In this document: positions 55,754 through 64,000 of the stretch, piece by piece
Position numbering within the stretch: position 1 is the first letter of the stretch
Layout of the letters: every line of letters starts with the position of its first letter
NCBI GenBank assembly: GCA_028280505.1
Contig: JANQLO010000032.1
Location: forward strand, 62,001 to 126,000
Direction of reading: 5' to 3'
DNA length: 64,000 nt
From: Chromatiales bacterium
GTDB taxonomy: Bacteria > Pseudomonadota > Gammaproteobacteria > Chromatiales > Chromatiaceae
Translations under genes and position numbers: made by a program
Notes under the pieces: generated by a model
The model's input: the letters and a program-made list of their open reading frames with translations, nothing else
The model's database searches: none
Told to the model about the DNA's origin: nothing

Positions 55754-55766
55754 GCGATCTCGCGCG

Positions 55767-55795
55767 TTGACAATACGGCGTCGCGTCCCTAGGAT
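55767..55795 (+). promoter_or_regulatory. sigma-70 promoter of tRNA-Pro
   Basis: TTGACA (55767-55772), 17-base spacer, TAGGAT (55790-55795); the tRNA begins 17 bases later. A perfect -35 with a fair -10. Confidence 0.7.
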
Positions 55796-55811
55796 GCGTC
55801 GCTTCGATTTT

Positions 55812-55888
55812 CGGAGCGTAGCGCAGCTTGGTAGCGCACCACAATGGGGTTGTGGGGGTCGGGAGTTCGAATCTCCCCGCTCCGACCA
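55812..55888 (+). tRNA. tRNA-Pro (GGG)
   Basis: A 77-base cloverleaf: acceptor CGGAGCG/CGCTCCG, D-arm GCGCAGCTTGGTAGCGC, anticodon stem CCACA/TGTGG with loop ATGGGGT (GGG), T-arm GGGAGTTCGAATCTCCC, encoded CCA. Confidence 0.96.
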
Positions 55889-55895
55889 AAAATAA

Positions 55896-55924
55896 AGGCT
55901 TAGCTTACATAGCTAAGCCTTTTT
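55896..55924 (+). terminator. terminator after tRNA-Pro
   Basis: AGGCTTAGCT (55896-55905) pairs perfectly with AGCTAAGCCT (55911-55920), loop TACAT, then a T-run. The remaining bases up to pcm (56187) show no gene. Confidence 0.85.
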
Positions 55925-56186
55925 CTATTTCCTTCCGGCTTTTGGGTCGTTGCCTGACAGCGCATAGGCGCAACGGTGTATGCGAGACCGGTTCTTGCGT
56001 CGTTGACATACTCCTCATGCCGATTTTCGGGCAAGTGATCGCGGCTCTCGAGTAGATATGACTATCGATTATTGGCCGTGATGGCTCTTTGGCGCATAAG
56101 CTGAATAGCGGTGGCCATAGCTTGAGACGACGTTTTCGTGAGCTTTGGCTGCGAGTCAATATTGGCGATTAGCGGGGGCATGGTGT

Positions 56187-56864
56187 ATGGAAACCAAGCA
56201 TGGATCGGGCGCCGAGCAAATGCTGGCGGATATTCGCGAGGAAGTGCACTACGCCCGCCAATGGATCGGAAAGGATGTCTTGGATCGGCGGGTCATGAAT
56301 GCAATTGCCGAGGTGCCGCGCGACGTCTTTGTCCCCGATGGTTTGAAGGCCGCGGCATTCGACAATACGCCTCTGCCAATTGGGTATGGTCAGACGATTT
56401 CGCAGCCTTTCATTGTCGCGCTAATGACCGACCTGCTTGCACCGCTATCGAATCACAAGGTTCTTGAGATCGGTGCCGGTTCGGGTTATCAAACCGCGGT
56501 GTTGGCATCGCTTTGCGGCATGGTGTACAGCGTGGAGTTCGTTTCCGAGTTGACCGAGATTGCCGGTGAGCGTTTGGAAAAGCTCGGTTACGGCAATGCT
56601 CACATCAAGACGGGTAACGGTTACGAAGGCTGGTCTGAGCATGCGCCGTACGACGGCATCCTGGTAACCGCCGCGGCTCCCGAAGTTCCCCGTGCCTTGA
56701 TCGAACAGCTTATACCCGGTGGCCGTCTAGTGATTCCGGTTGGGCAACCGCATAGCCGCCAGGAACTTATGCTGCTGGAAAAGGGCCATGATGGTGAAAT
56801 CCATTCAAGGAATGTCCTTGGTGTCGCTTTCGTACCATTGGTGAATAAACCGATATTGAAGTAG
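56187..56864 (+). CDS. pcm: protein-L-isoaspartate O-methyltransferase
   Basis: SAM-dependent repair of isoaspartyl residues. 225 residues; VPRDVFVPDG, QTISQPFIVALM, VLEIGAGSGYQTAVLA (SAM motif I) and ILVTAAAPEVP are diagnostic. I chose ATG 56187; the frame reaches back to 56145 but the extra residues are not conserved in the family. surE, the usual neighbour, is absent. Confidence 0.94.
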   Translation: METKHGSGAEQMLADIREEVHYARQWIGKDVLDRRVMNAIAEVPRDVFVPDGLKAAAFDNTPLPIGYGQTISQPFIVALMTDLLAPLSNHKVLEIGAGSGYQTAVLASLCGMVYSVEFVSELTEIAGERLEKLGYGNAHIKTGNGYEGWSEHAPYDGILVTAAAPEVPRALIEQLIPGGRLVIPVGQPHSRQELMLLEKGHDGEIHSRNVLGVAFVPLVNKPILK

Positions 56865-56947
56865 CGGCCGACCCTGTCGCCCGGTGACCCGTAGCGCTGC
56901 TCAAGCCGGTTATGTTCAGGGCAATGTCTCGATAATCACCACTCCGG

Positions 56948-57382
56948 TTACAAATATTCCGGCAGCTGGGCTCGGATGCGGTCCAACGGCTGGGTAGTGA
57001 CGTCTTTGGCAATTTCATCGCGAATCAGGCCGCGTAATGCATCGGATTGATGCTTGCGCATCAGTCCAAGAAAGGTTGGTGCCCCGAGTACGTAGAGCCG
57101 GTCGAAGTCACGCTTGGTTCGACCTTTTTCGAGACGTTTACAGACTTCGACGGCGAATCGATTGGCGGTTTCGTCCTTGGCTGAATTGGAGGTGCCGAAA
57201 CCATGGCTCGATGTGCCACCGTTGCGGTCGCGTCCGCCACGATCGCTTACCAAGTCTCCTTCGTGTAAGCGGGCCTGTGGGTTGCTCAGGGTTTCGATTT
57301 CGTTTAAGGGGCCAGCGGGTTTATCAGCGGAAAAGAAGCGGGCGCGGCAGGCATCTGCGACGACGATCCAGGTATTGCTCAT
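56948..57382 (-). CDS. host-attachment family protein (eRF1-like fold)
   Basis: 144 residues; WIVVADACRARFFSADK, LVSDRGGRDRNG, LEKGRTKRDFDRLYVLGAPT, FLGLMRKH and the C-terminal IAKDVTTQP match the host attachment protein family (PF10116; original name from Agrobacterium plant attachment), now linked to the bacterial eRF1-like group. The true function is unclear. ATG 57382. Confidence 0.9.
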   Translation of the reverse strand: MSNTWIVVADACRARFFSADKPAGPLNEIETLSNPQARLHEGDLVSDRGGRDRNGGTSSHGFGTSNSAKDETANRFAVEVCKRLEKGRTKRDFDRLYVLGAPTFLGLMRKHQSDALRGLIRDEIAKDVTTQPLDRIRAQLPEYL

Positions 57383-57699
57383 AATGCAGGTCTCCTCGTT
57401 CGAGTACGGGCGGAGCCGGCCTTGGGCCGACGTACTTTAAACCTTAGCCGACATCGTCTCCTGACTTCCAGGCTACACCGTCCGGCGCGGGACGGTCGAT
57501 TTGATGGTAGCCGCAAAGTACGGACCTGAGTGCGCATGTTCTAATCGATCCTTCGATTGTCAGAGGCTATCGAATTTGCGTGCAGTCCCGATTCCACCGG
57601 TCGTTTGGCGTCTTTGTCATTGGCATCTTATGCCAGGTATTGCGAGGATGGCGTTGATTTTTGTTGATAATCGCGGTTCCGTCGCGAAGGAATCGGTTA
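57383..57699. other. 317-bp divergent intergenic region
   Basis: Between the host-attachment gene and the DegS-like gene. I see no coding frame with protein-like content, no RNA gene and no repeat apart from a short CCGTCC/GGACGG hairpin near 57478-57495; it presumably holds both promoters. Confidence 0.5.
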
Positions 57700-58830
57700 G
57701 TGGTTCAAGGGTCGAATGGTGTTTCCGGGTGGTTGCGTTGGGCGTTTTGGATAATAGTCCTGATTCTTGTCGGCTGGCAGATGTTGCCTTGGATCCAGAC
57801 ACATCTGATCGGGCTTGATGCCGAGCCGCGTGCGGTCACGGCGCGCGGTGAACTGGCTGCCGATGAGCAGGCGACGATTGAAATTTTCGAGCGTGCCAGC
57901 CCATCGGTAGTATTTATCAGCACTCGCCAGCGGGTACGCAACATTTGGACCCGCGAGGTCATGAGTGTGCCGCGCGGCAACGGCTCGGGTTTCGTCTGGG
58001 ACGACCGAGGTCATGTGGTGACCAATAATCATGTCATCGAGGGGGTGTCCGAGGCGACAGTCCGGCTGAATGACGGGCGCAGCTACAAGGCCTTGTTGGT
58101 TGGGCGCAGCCCGGCGCATGATCTCGCGGTGTTGCGGATTAACGTCGCATTCGACCGTCCACCGCCGGTTCCCGTCGGCACAAGCGATGACCTGCGCGTC
58201 GGACAGAAGGTATTTGCGATAGGCAATCCTTTCGGCCTCGATTATTCGCTTACCAGCGGCCTGGTGTCCGCCCTGGATCGCTCGATTCGTGATGACGATG
58301 GGGGTTTGATCGAACATTTGATTCAGACCGATGCGGCGATCAATCCGGGTAACTCGGGCGGGCCTTTACTCGACAGTGCCGGGCGCCTAATCGGAATCAA
58401 CACGGCAATCTACAGCCCGTCGGGCGCTTACGCCGGCATTGGTTTTGCCGTGCCCGTCGATAGCGTGAATCGTGTCGTGCCCGAACTTATAGCGAAAGGT
58501 CTTTACCAGCGTCCCGCGCTGGGTATATCGATTGACGCGGACGTTAACCGGGCACTGACGCGCCGGTTGGGTGTCGCTGGTGTGGTCGTCCTACAGGTTC
58601 ATCAGGGGTCGGCTGCGGAGGCTGCCGGTCTGCAGGGTACCGTGATCGATGACGGCGGTAACGTGATACCTGGTGATGTGATTACCGCGTTGGGAGGGCG
58701 GCCGGTAAAAGGCATCGGTGATCTTCTCGATAACCTAGAACGGCATCGTGCGGGTGATCAAGTGTCTGTCGCCATTTTGCGTGGAGAACAGGAGCTGAGT
58801 GTTCAGGTAACCTTGCAAGACGGAAGCTGA
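57700..58830 (+). CDS. DegS/AlgW-like membrane-anchored serine protease with PDZ domain
   Basis: 376 residues. One N-terminal membrane helix (WLRWAFWIIVLILVGWQML), trypsin-like domain with triad His in VTNNHVIEG, Asp in AHDLAVL, Ser in NPGNSGGPL, then a single PDZ domain ending RAGDQVSVAILRGEQEL. A membrane anchor plus one PDZ is the DegS/AlgW architecture, the sensor protease that starts anti-sigma-factor cleavage in envelope stress. GTG 57700 with AAGGA upstream is my start; the frame back to 57661 has no homology. No rseA/rpoE nearby. Confidence 0.9.
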   Translation: MVQGSNGVSGWLRWAFWIIVLILVGWQMLPWIQTHLIGLDAEPRAVTARGELAADEQATIEIFERASPSVVFISTRQRVRNIWTREVMSVPRGNGSGFVWDDRGHVVTNNHVIEGVSEATVRLNDGRSYKALLVGRSPAHDLAVLRINVAFDRPPPVPVGTSDDLRVGQKVFAIGNPFGLDYSLTSGLVSALDRSIRDDDGGLIEHLIQTDAAINPGNSGGPLLDSAGRLIGINTAIYSPSGAYAGIGFAVPVDSVNRVVPELIAKGLYQRPALGISIDADVNRALTRRLGVAGVVVLQVHQGSAAEAAGLQGTVIDDGGNVIPGDVITALGGRPVKGIGDLLDNLERHRAGDQVSVAILRGEQELSVQVTLQDGS

Positions 58831-58908
58831 TGCCCATAAACGTCTTATCAAAGGGTCGAAAGGATCAGGATGCGTGAATCACTTCCCTGCAGAAGTGATA
58901 CGGCCACG

Positions 58909-59691
58909 CTAATCTTGCGCGATGCTTCGGGGCTGCATTTCATGTACGGTCACCCCGTGTTGAGCGCACACTTGGTCCAAGTCTTGCGACACCATCTTGT
59001 CGGTGAAGAAGTCGGACATTTGCGAGATGTGGCCGATCCTGACCGGAGCCGAGCGTTCCAGCTTGGATTTGTCGGCGACGAGATAGGTATGCCGGGCGTT
59101 GCTCAGAATAGCCTGGGTAACGCGTACCTCGCGATAGTCGAAGTCGAGTAAAGATCCATCGCTATCGATAGCGGATGTGCCGACGACGGCGTAATCGACT
59201 CTGAACTGATTGACGAAGTCGACGGTTGCCTCGCCGATGATGCCCCGGTCGGCGCGGCGCAGCGTGCCGCCGGCAACAATGACTTCGCAGGTGGGGTTGT
59301 TGATCAGGGTGCTGGCAACGTTTAAGTTGTTGGTGATCACCAAGAGGTCGCGATGCTGTAGCAATGCGCGTGCTACCGCTTCGGTCGTGGTGCCCAGGTT
59401 GATAAACAGGGATGTGTTATCCGGTATCTGCTCGGCACACATCTGTCCGATTAAGGCCTTCTCTTCTGTTGCGATGTCTTGCCTTTGTTCGTAGCCGACA
59501 TTGGTGACGCCGGAGCTGATAACGGCTCCGCCATGTACCCGCGAAAGAATCTTTTTTTCGCAAAGCTCGTTCAGGTCCTTTCGAATCGTTTGTGGCGTTA
59601 CATCGAACTGCGCCACGAGTTCGTCCACGGTGACCCGCCCGTTTCGGCGGGCGATCTCAACAATCTCCTGTTGTCTGAAAGAAAGCGACAT
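58909..59691 (-). CDS. glpR: glycerol-3-phosphate regulon repressor GlpR (DeoR family)
   Basis: 260 residues: N-terminal DeoR helix-turn-helix (VTVDELVAQFDVTPQTIRKD), CEKKILSRVHGGAV, and the sugar-phosphate-binding DeoRC domain with FINLGTTTEAVA and DYAVVGTSAID. It is divergent from glpD and very probably represses the glp operon until glycerol-3-phosphate binds. Start ATG 59691. Confidence 0.93.
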   Translation of the reverse strand: MSLSFRQQEIVEIARRNGRVTVDELVAQFDVTPQTIRKDLNELCEKKILSRVHGGAVISSGVTNVGYEQRQDIATEEKALIGQMCAEQIPDNTSLFINLGTTTEAVARALLQHRDLLVITNNLNVASTLINNPTCEVIVAGGTLRRADRGIIGEATVDFVNQFRVDYAVVGTSAIDSDGSLLDFDYREVRVTQAILSNARHTYLVADKSKLERSAPVRIGHISQMSDFFTDKMVSQDLDQVCAQHGVTVHEMQPRSIAQD

Positions 59692-59897
59692 ATCGGTACC
59701 TTGTCAGAAAGCGAATCTTTGCGAACTATTATGATTATTTTTTAGGATTTAGAAATAGAATCGTGGTTGATCAACCCGGGTTAAGTGCTTTTGAGTGCAT
59801 AATAATTTCGTGAATTCCTTTATCTAGGGTAGATATGTTTTTTTATTTCAATAGGTTAGTGTTTTTCCTAGACACTGTCGACACAAATACGAAAAAA

Positions 59898-59940
59898 AAC
59901 GAAAATATTAATTGACATATCGAATGTTATGGTGAGAATT
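59898..59940 (+). promoter_or_regulatory. glpD promoter with GlpR-like half-sites
   Basis: TTGACA (59912-59917) is a consensus -35; the -10 is weak (AGAATT at 59935). AACGAAAATA (59898-59907) reads TATTTTCGTT on the other strand, fitting the left half of the E. coli GlpR operator consensus, and ATCGAATGTT follows near 59919. The region 59692-60015 is AT-rich with no gene. Confidence 0.5.
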
Positions 59941-60015
59941 TAGCCAGGGTTGCACGCCACAAAGGCGTGACAAAGGTGCCGAGAACACGCGCCAAACGCG
60001 ATAGAGACACTGGCT

Positions 60016-61557
60016 ATGGAAGATCGAGCGATCTACGACATCGTCGTCATCGGCGGTGGTATTAATGGGTGCGGTATCGCACGTGATGCGGCCGGACGCG
60101 GTTTAAAGGTCTTTCTGGCCGAGCAGGGTGATCTCGCCCAAGGCACCTCTTCAGCCAGCACCAAGCTGATTCATGGCGGGTTGCGTTATCTCGAATACTA
60201 CGAATTCCGACTGGTGCGTGAATCCCTGATCGAACGTGAAGTGCTGCTGCGTAATGCGCCACACATCATCTGGCCGTTGCGTTTTGTATTGCCGCATCAT
60301 GCTGATTTACGTCCTGCATGGCTGCTGCGTCTGGGGCTGTTTCTTTACGATCACCTTGGCGGACGCAAGCTTTTGCCGGGTACGAGTACGGTGGACTTGC
60401 GAAACGATACCGCCGGTCAGCCGCTGGTCGAACGTTTTCACAAAGGCTTCGAGTATTCCGACTGTTGGGTGGATGACGCACGCCTGGTGGTGCTCAATGC
60501 GATGGATGCGGAACGCCTCGGTGCCCGCATCGAGACACGCAGTCGCGTGACCGGGGCGGTACGGCGCGACGGCGTATGGGAAGTGAACGTCGAGGATACC
60601 CTTAATGGAAACAGTCACACGGTCCGCGCGTGTGCCTTGATCAACGCGGCCGGCCCATGGGTCGACGAGGTCATTCATGGCGCGGTGCCACATAGCGAAG
60701 CCGCGTCCAAACGCAATGTTCGCCTGGTGCGGGGTAGCCACATCGTAGTGCCACGCTTATTCGATCACGAGCGAGCCTATATTTTTCAGAACAAGGACGG
60801 CAGGATTTTCTTCGCCATTCCGTACGAGCAGGATTTCACGTTGGTTGGTACGACGGATGCCGAGCATGATGTTTCACTCGAGAACATTCATGCGGGTGAA
60901 GACGAGATCGACTACCTGTGTGCCGCTTCCGGTGAATACTTCAAACGTCCGATCAAGCGCGACGATGTGGTTTGGACCTACTCGGGCGTCAGGCCATTGT
61001 ACGACGACGGGGCCAGCGCGGCGCAGGAGGCGACCCGCGATTACGTCTTCAAGATAGAAGACGATCAGGGGAGTGCGCCGGTGCTGAATATTTTTGGCGG
61101 CAAGATCACCACCTATCGACGTCTCGCGCAGAACGCACTTTCGCGTCTTTCGCCTTTTCTGCCCATACCTGATTCTGACTGGACACGCGATGCGCCGTTA
61201 CCGGGTGGCGACTTTCCCGCTAACGATGTGCATGGGTTGCATGCAGCACTGAAAGCGCGTTATCCCTTTGTCGATGATGTCACCCTGCAACGCTTGGTTC
61301 GCAGCTACGGTACCTCGGTCGAAAAGATGCTCGGCAAGGCGCAGAAAAAGGAGGATCTCGGCGAAGATTTTGGTGCCGGCTTAAGCGAAGCCGAAGTAAG
61401 ATACCTGGTCGCACATGAGCACGCGCGTACGCTCGATGACATTATCTGGCGTCGTTCAAAACTTGGTTTGCGATTGGGCGATGAACAAAAAAAACGGCTC
61501 GATGTCTGGCTGCAAGCGCACCGGCCCGTGGAGTCCCGCGACGCCGATGTCGCTTAA
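60016..61557 (+). CDS. glpD: aerobic glycerol-3-phosphate dehydrogenase
   Basis: FAD enzyme oxidising glycerol-3-phosphate to DHAP and feeding the quinone pool. 513 residues; FAD motif DIVVIGGGINGCGIARDAAG, TSSASTKLIHGGLRYLEYYE, GTTDAEHD and GGKITTYRRLAQNAL. First gene of an operon with the glpSTP transporter genes; ATG 60016 follows GATAGAGA. Confidence 0.97.
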   Translation: MEDRAIYDIVVIGGGINGCGIARDAAGRGLKVFLAEQGDLAQGTSSASTKLIHGGLRYLEYYEFRLVRESLIEREVLLRNAPHIIWPLRFVLPHHADLRPAWLLRLGLFLYDHLGGRKLLPGTSTVDLRNDTAGQPLVERFHKGFEYSDCWVDDARLVVLNAMDAERLGARIETRSRVTGAVRRDGVWEVNVEDTLNGNSHTVRACALINAAGPWVDEVIHGAVPHSEAASKRNVRLVRGSHIVVPRLFDHERAYIFQNKDGRIFFAIPYEQDFTLVGTTDAEHDVSLENIHAGEDEIDYLCAASGEYFKRPIKRDDVVWTYSGVRPLYDDGASAAQEATRDYVFKIEDDQGSAPVLNIFGGKITTYRRLAQNALSRLSPFLPIPDSDWTRDAPLPGGDFPANDVHGLHAALKARYPFVDDVTLQRLVRSYGTSVEKMLGKAQKKEDLGEDFGAGLSEAEVRYLVAHEHARTLDDIIWRRSKLGLRLGDEQKKRLDVWLQAHRPVESRDADVA

Positions 61558-61569
61558 AGGGGGAAAGGA

Positions 61570-62661
61570 ATGGCGCTCCAGCTAGAGAACATCAGCAAGG
61601 TCGCCGGACGAGAGACCCATATTTATCCCACGGACCTGAGTCTGGACGCCGGCACACTGAATGTGCTCCTGGGACCGACTCTTTCAGGTAAGACCAGCCT
61701 CATGCGTCTGATGGCAGGGCTCGATAAGCCGGCGACCGGGCGCGTGTTGTGGAATGGCAACGATGTTACCGGGTTGCCGGTGCAACGTCGCAACGTTGCT
61801 ATGGTTTACCAGCAGTTCATCAACTATCCGTCGATGAGCGTTTACGAGAACATTGCATCGCCTTTAAGACTGCAAGGTCTCGACAAGGCGAGCATGGACC
61901 GTAAAGTCCGCGAAATAGCGGAATTGATGAAACTCGATTCGATGTTGTCGCGAAAGCCTCTGGAGCTTTCCGGTGGACAGCAACAGCGCTGCGCTTTGGC
62001 GCGAGCATTGGTCAAGGGAGCGGACCTGGTGTTGCTGGACGAGCCGCTGGCGAACCTCGATTACAAGTTGCGTGAGGAACTCCGTGTAGAGATTCCCCGT
62101 TTTTTCACCGAGTCGGGCGCGATCTTCGTGTATGCGACCACCGAGCCGTCGGAAGCGTTGTTGTTAGGTGGCAATACGGCGGCGATGTGGGAAGGGCGGG
62201 TGACACAGTTCGGTCCAACGCTTAAGGTCTATCGCGAGCCTGTGAACGCAACCACTGCGCAGGTTTTTTCCGACCCGCCGATGAATTTTGTCAATGTCAC
62301 CAAGGCAGGTGACAAGTTGTTGTTTGGCGAAGGGCAGAGCGCTCTCGCCTTTGGCGATCTGCTCGCGCTCCCCGACGATTGCTACATGGCGGGGTTTCGG
62401 CCGAATCATCTGAGTCTCGTTCCATTGGACGGACAGGTTCTTAAATTTCATGCCGAGGTGACGGTCACCGAAATTACCGGGTCGGAAACCTTCGTACATT
62501 TGCAGCATGCCGACGATGCGCCCTGGGTGGCTTTGGCGCATGGCGTTCATGAGCTTTCGATTGCGCAGATGGCGGAAGTATTTGTAGATGTTGGGAACAT
62601 CTACTTTTTCAACGCCAAAGAAGAATTAGTTGCTGTCGCGGCCGCAACCAAGGCCGCCTGA
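61570..62661 (+). CDS. glpS: glycerol ABC transporter ATP-binding protein GlpS
   Basis: 363 residues, CUT1-type ATPase with C-terminal TOBE-like domain. Walker A GPTLSGKTS, Q-loop QQFINYPSMSV, intact signature LSGGQQQR, Walker B LVLLDEP. At the switch the usual THDQ is replaced by ATTEPSEA, so the H-loop His is missing. It pairs with GlpT to power glycerol uptake, as in the rhizobial glpSTPQUV system. Names follow that system and are unrelated to the E. coli GlpT antiporter. It lies 12 bases after glpD. Confidence 0.88.
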   Translation: MALQLENISKVAGRETHIYPTDLSLDAGTLNVLLGPTLSGKTSLMRLMAGLDKPATGRVLWNGNDVTGLPVQRRNVAMVYQQFINYPSMSVYENIASPLRLQGLDKASMDRKVREIAELMKLDSMLSRKPLELSGGQQQRCALARALVKGADLVLLDEPLANLDYKLREELRVEIPRFFTESGAIFVYATTEPSEALLLGGNTAAMWEGRVTQFGPTLKVYREPVNATTAQVFSDPPMNFVNVTKAGDKLLFGEGQSALAFGDLLALPDDCYMAGFRPNHLSLVPLDGQVLKFHAEVTVTEITGSETFVHLQHADDAPWVALAHGVHELSIAQMAEVFVDVGNIYFFNAKEELVAVAAATKAA

Positions 62662-62675
62662 CGACGGAGTGGAGA

Positions 62676-63770
62676 ATGGCTGAGATCCATTTGAAACAGC
62701 TTGCGCACAGTTATCTGCCGCACCCGACTGGTTCCCAAGATTATGCGTTGAAACGCGTTGAACACGTTTGGGAGGATGGTAAGGCCTATGCGTTGCTGGG
62801 CCCTTCGGGTTGTGGCAAGACAACCTTGCTGAATATCATCTCCGGTCTGCTTCACCCCAGTGAGGGACAGGTCTATTTCGATGATCGAGATGTGACAAGC
62901 CTGCCGACGGAGCAACGCGACATTGCCCAGGTTTTTCAGTTTCCGGTCGTCTACGACACCATGTCGGTATATGACAATCTTGCGTTTCCGCTGCGTAACC
63001 ACGGACACGACGAGGCTGTCGTCCGAGAGCGTGTATTGCGGATTGCCGAGATGCTCGATCTCAGCGCTGTGTTGAAAAAGAAGGCACGTGGTTTGACGGC
63101 GGATGCGAAGCAAACCATTTCGCTCGGCCGAGGACTGGTGCGCGAAAACGTTGCTGCGATTCTGTTCGACGAACCCCTGACGGTCATCGATCCGCACCTC
63201 AAGCATACATTGCGTATGCAGCTTAAACGTCTTCACCAACAGTTTTATCACACCATGATCTATGTCACCCACGACCAGACCGAGGCGCTGAGTTTTGCCG
63301 ACCAAGTCGTGGTGATGTATGACGGTGACGTCGTACAGATGGGCTCGCCCCAGGAGTTGTTCGAGCGGCCGGCGCACACGTTTGTCGGATATTTTATCGG
63401 CAGCCCGGGGATGAACGTACTCGATGCAAGAGTTGAGGGAAATCGCGCCTATGTCGACGGCCTGAGTGTCCCGCTGGCATATAGCTATGACGCGATTGCC
63501 GGGACAAAGGTCGAGATCGGTGTGCGACCCGAGTTTGCGCGACTGATGTCCAGAGAAGATGCGGGTGGAAGTGGGTTGCCCGTAACCGTCAAGCGCATCG
63601 AAGACGTCGGACGCTTCAAGATCGCGCGTGCCGAGTTTCTAGGCCGGGAATTGAATGTGGTGATACCCGAAGGCATTCCGGTTAGCGACCGCGCGGACCG
63701 TATTTTGTTCGATGCTCAGCATGTCAACGTATACGCCGACGGCTGGATCGTGAAGGGGAGGGCGGCCTGA
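62676..63770 (+). CDS. glpT: glycerol ABC transporter ATP-binding protein GlpT
   Basis: 364 residues. Walker A GPSGCGKTT, Q-loop FQFPVVYDTMSV, Walker B ILFDEP and H-loop THDQTEALSF are normal, but the signature LSGGQ is replaced by LTADAKQ. Together with GlpS, which has the complementary defect, the dimer would contain one complete and one degenerate ATP site. C-terminal TOBE domain present. Its TGA overlaps the glpP ATG by one base. Confidence 0.88.
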   Translation: MAEIHLKQLAHSYLPHPTGSQDYALKRVEHVWEDGKAYALLGPSGCGKTTLLNIISGLLHPSEGQVYFDDRDVTSLPTEQRDIAQVFQFPVVYDTMSVYDNLAFPLRNHGHDEAVVRERVLRIAEMLDLSAVLKKKARGLTADAKQTISLGRGLVRENVAAILFDEPLTVIDPHLKHTLRMQLKRLHQQFYHTMIYVTHDQTEALSFADQVVVMYDGDVVQMGSPQELFERPAHTFVGYFIGSPGMNVLDARVEGNRAYVDGLSVPLAYSYDAIAGTKVEIGVRPEFARLMSREDAGGSGLPVTVKRIEDVGRFKIARAEFLGRELNVVIPEGIPVSDRADRILFDAQHVNVYADGWIVKGRAA

Positions 63771-64000
63771 TGAAAACATGGAACAACAAGGCCTGGTTCA
63801 TGGTTGTGCCGGTCGTGATTCTGGTTGCTTTCAGTGCCGTCATTCCGCTAATGACGGTGGTGAACTATTCAGTTCAGGATACCTTCGGCAACAATCAATT
63901 CTTCTGGGCCGGCCTGGAATGGTTCAATGAGATCGTGAACTCCGAGCGTTTTCACGATGCGCTGGGGCGGCAGTTTTTGTTCACCTTCTTGATTCTCATC
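63770..64000 (+). CDS. glpP: glycerol ABC transporter permease GlpP (partial, cut by window end)
   Basis: Only 77 codons are inside the window. WFMVVPVVILVAFSAVIPLM is the first membrane helix of a CUT1-type sugar permease, followed by VNYSVQDTFGNN and ALGRQFLFTFLILI. The TGATG overlap with glpT shows coupling. In rhizobial clusters glpQ, glpU and glpV follow. Confidence 0.85.
   Translation, partial: MKTWNNKAWFMVVPVVILVAFSAVIPLMTVVNYSVQDTFGNNQFFWAGLEWFNEIVNSERFHDALGRQFLFTFLILI

Overview
The window is chromosomal DNA of a free-living gammaproteobacterium. The conserved order thrS-infC-rpmI-rplT-pheS-pheT-ihfA-merR-tRNA-Pro, together with pcnB-folK-panB-panC, rdgC next to rapA, valS and hrpB, is typical of that class. 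The GC content looks moderately high over most of the window. I cannot place the genus; a relative of Chromatiales-like or other environmental lineages is a guess.

Layout. 0-9 kb: end of a metallo-beta-lactamase-fold hydrolase, a MltF-type murein transglycosylase, the HrpB helicase, a tandem-receiver response regulator, a DUF2970 protein and two overlapping DUF697-type GTPases. 9-13.7 kb: a secreted trypsin-like protease paired with a membrane FHA protein, then the tRNA-modification genes mnmH and tcdA. 13.7-24.6 kb: rdgC, rapA, a small inverted-repeat element, valS, then pcnB-folK and panBC. 24.6-34.1 kb: a signalling operon (TonB-dependent receptor, YfiR-like periplasmic protein, hybrid histidine kinase), then ppc and pgi.

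34.1-38.9 kb is a mobile island. It lies between an intact tRNA-Asn gene (38.84-38.91 kb) and a decayed copy of that tRNA's 3' part (34.12-34.16 kb), which still sits beside what looks like the tRNA's original terminator. The left half is AT-rich and carries two integron attC-like sites with cassette genes: an SDH_sah (ClpP-fold) protease with a small partner, and a membrane coiled-coil protein with a MORN-like tail. The right half is a phage-like remnant: a repressor and an excisionase-like gene diverging from a 43-bp palindrome, a partial second copy of the repressor, a 38-residue membrane peptide, a CsrA paralogue, an orphan ParE-type toxin and the C-terminal piece of a tyrosine integrase. 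No integron integrase is visible.

38.9-64 kb returns to core genome: an orphan FimT-type pseudopilin, an aspartate-family aminotransferase, uvrB, tRNA-Val, a GbsR-type regulator with palindromic operators controlling an SDR/DUF2269/DCC operon, bioA, the thrS-to-tRNA-Pro translation cluster, pcm, a host-attachment-family protein, a DegS-like protease, and a glycerol locus (glpR divergent from glpD-glpS-glpT-glpP) cut by the window end.

Two housekeeping genes, infC and pcnB, lack any suitable AUG/GUG/UUG codon at the conserved N-terminus and appear to use rare AUC/AUU-class starts, a feature known for both genes in E. coli.
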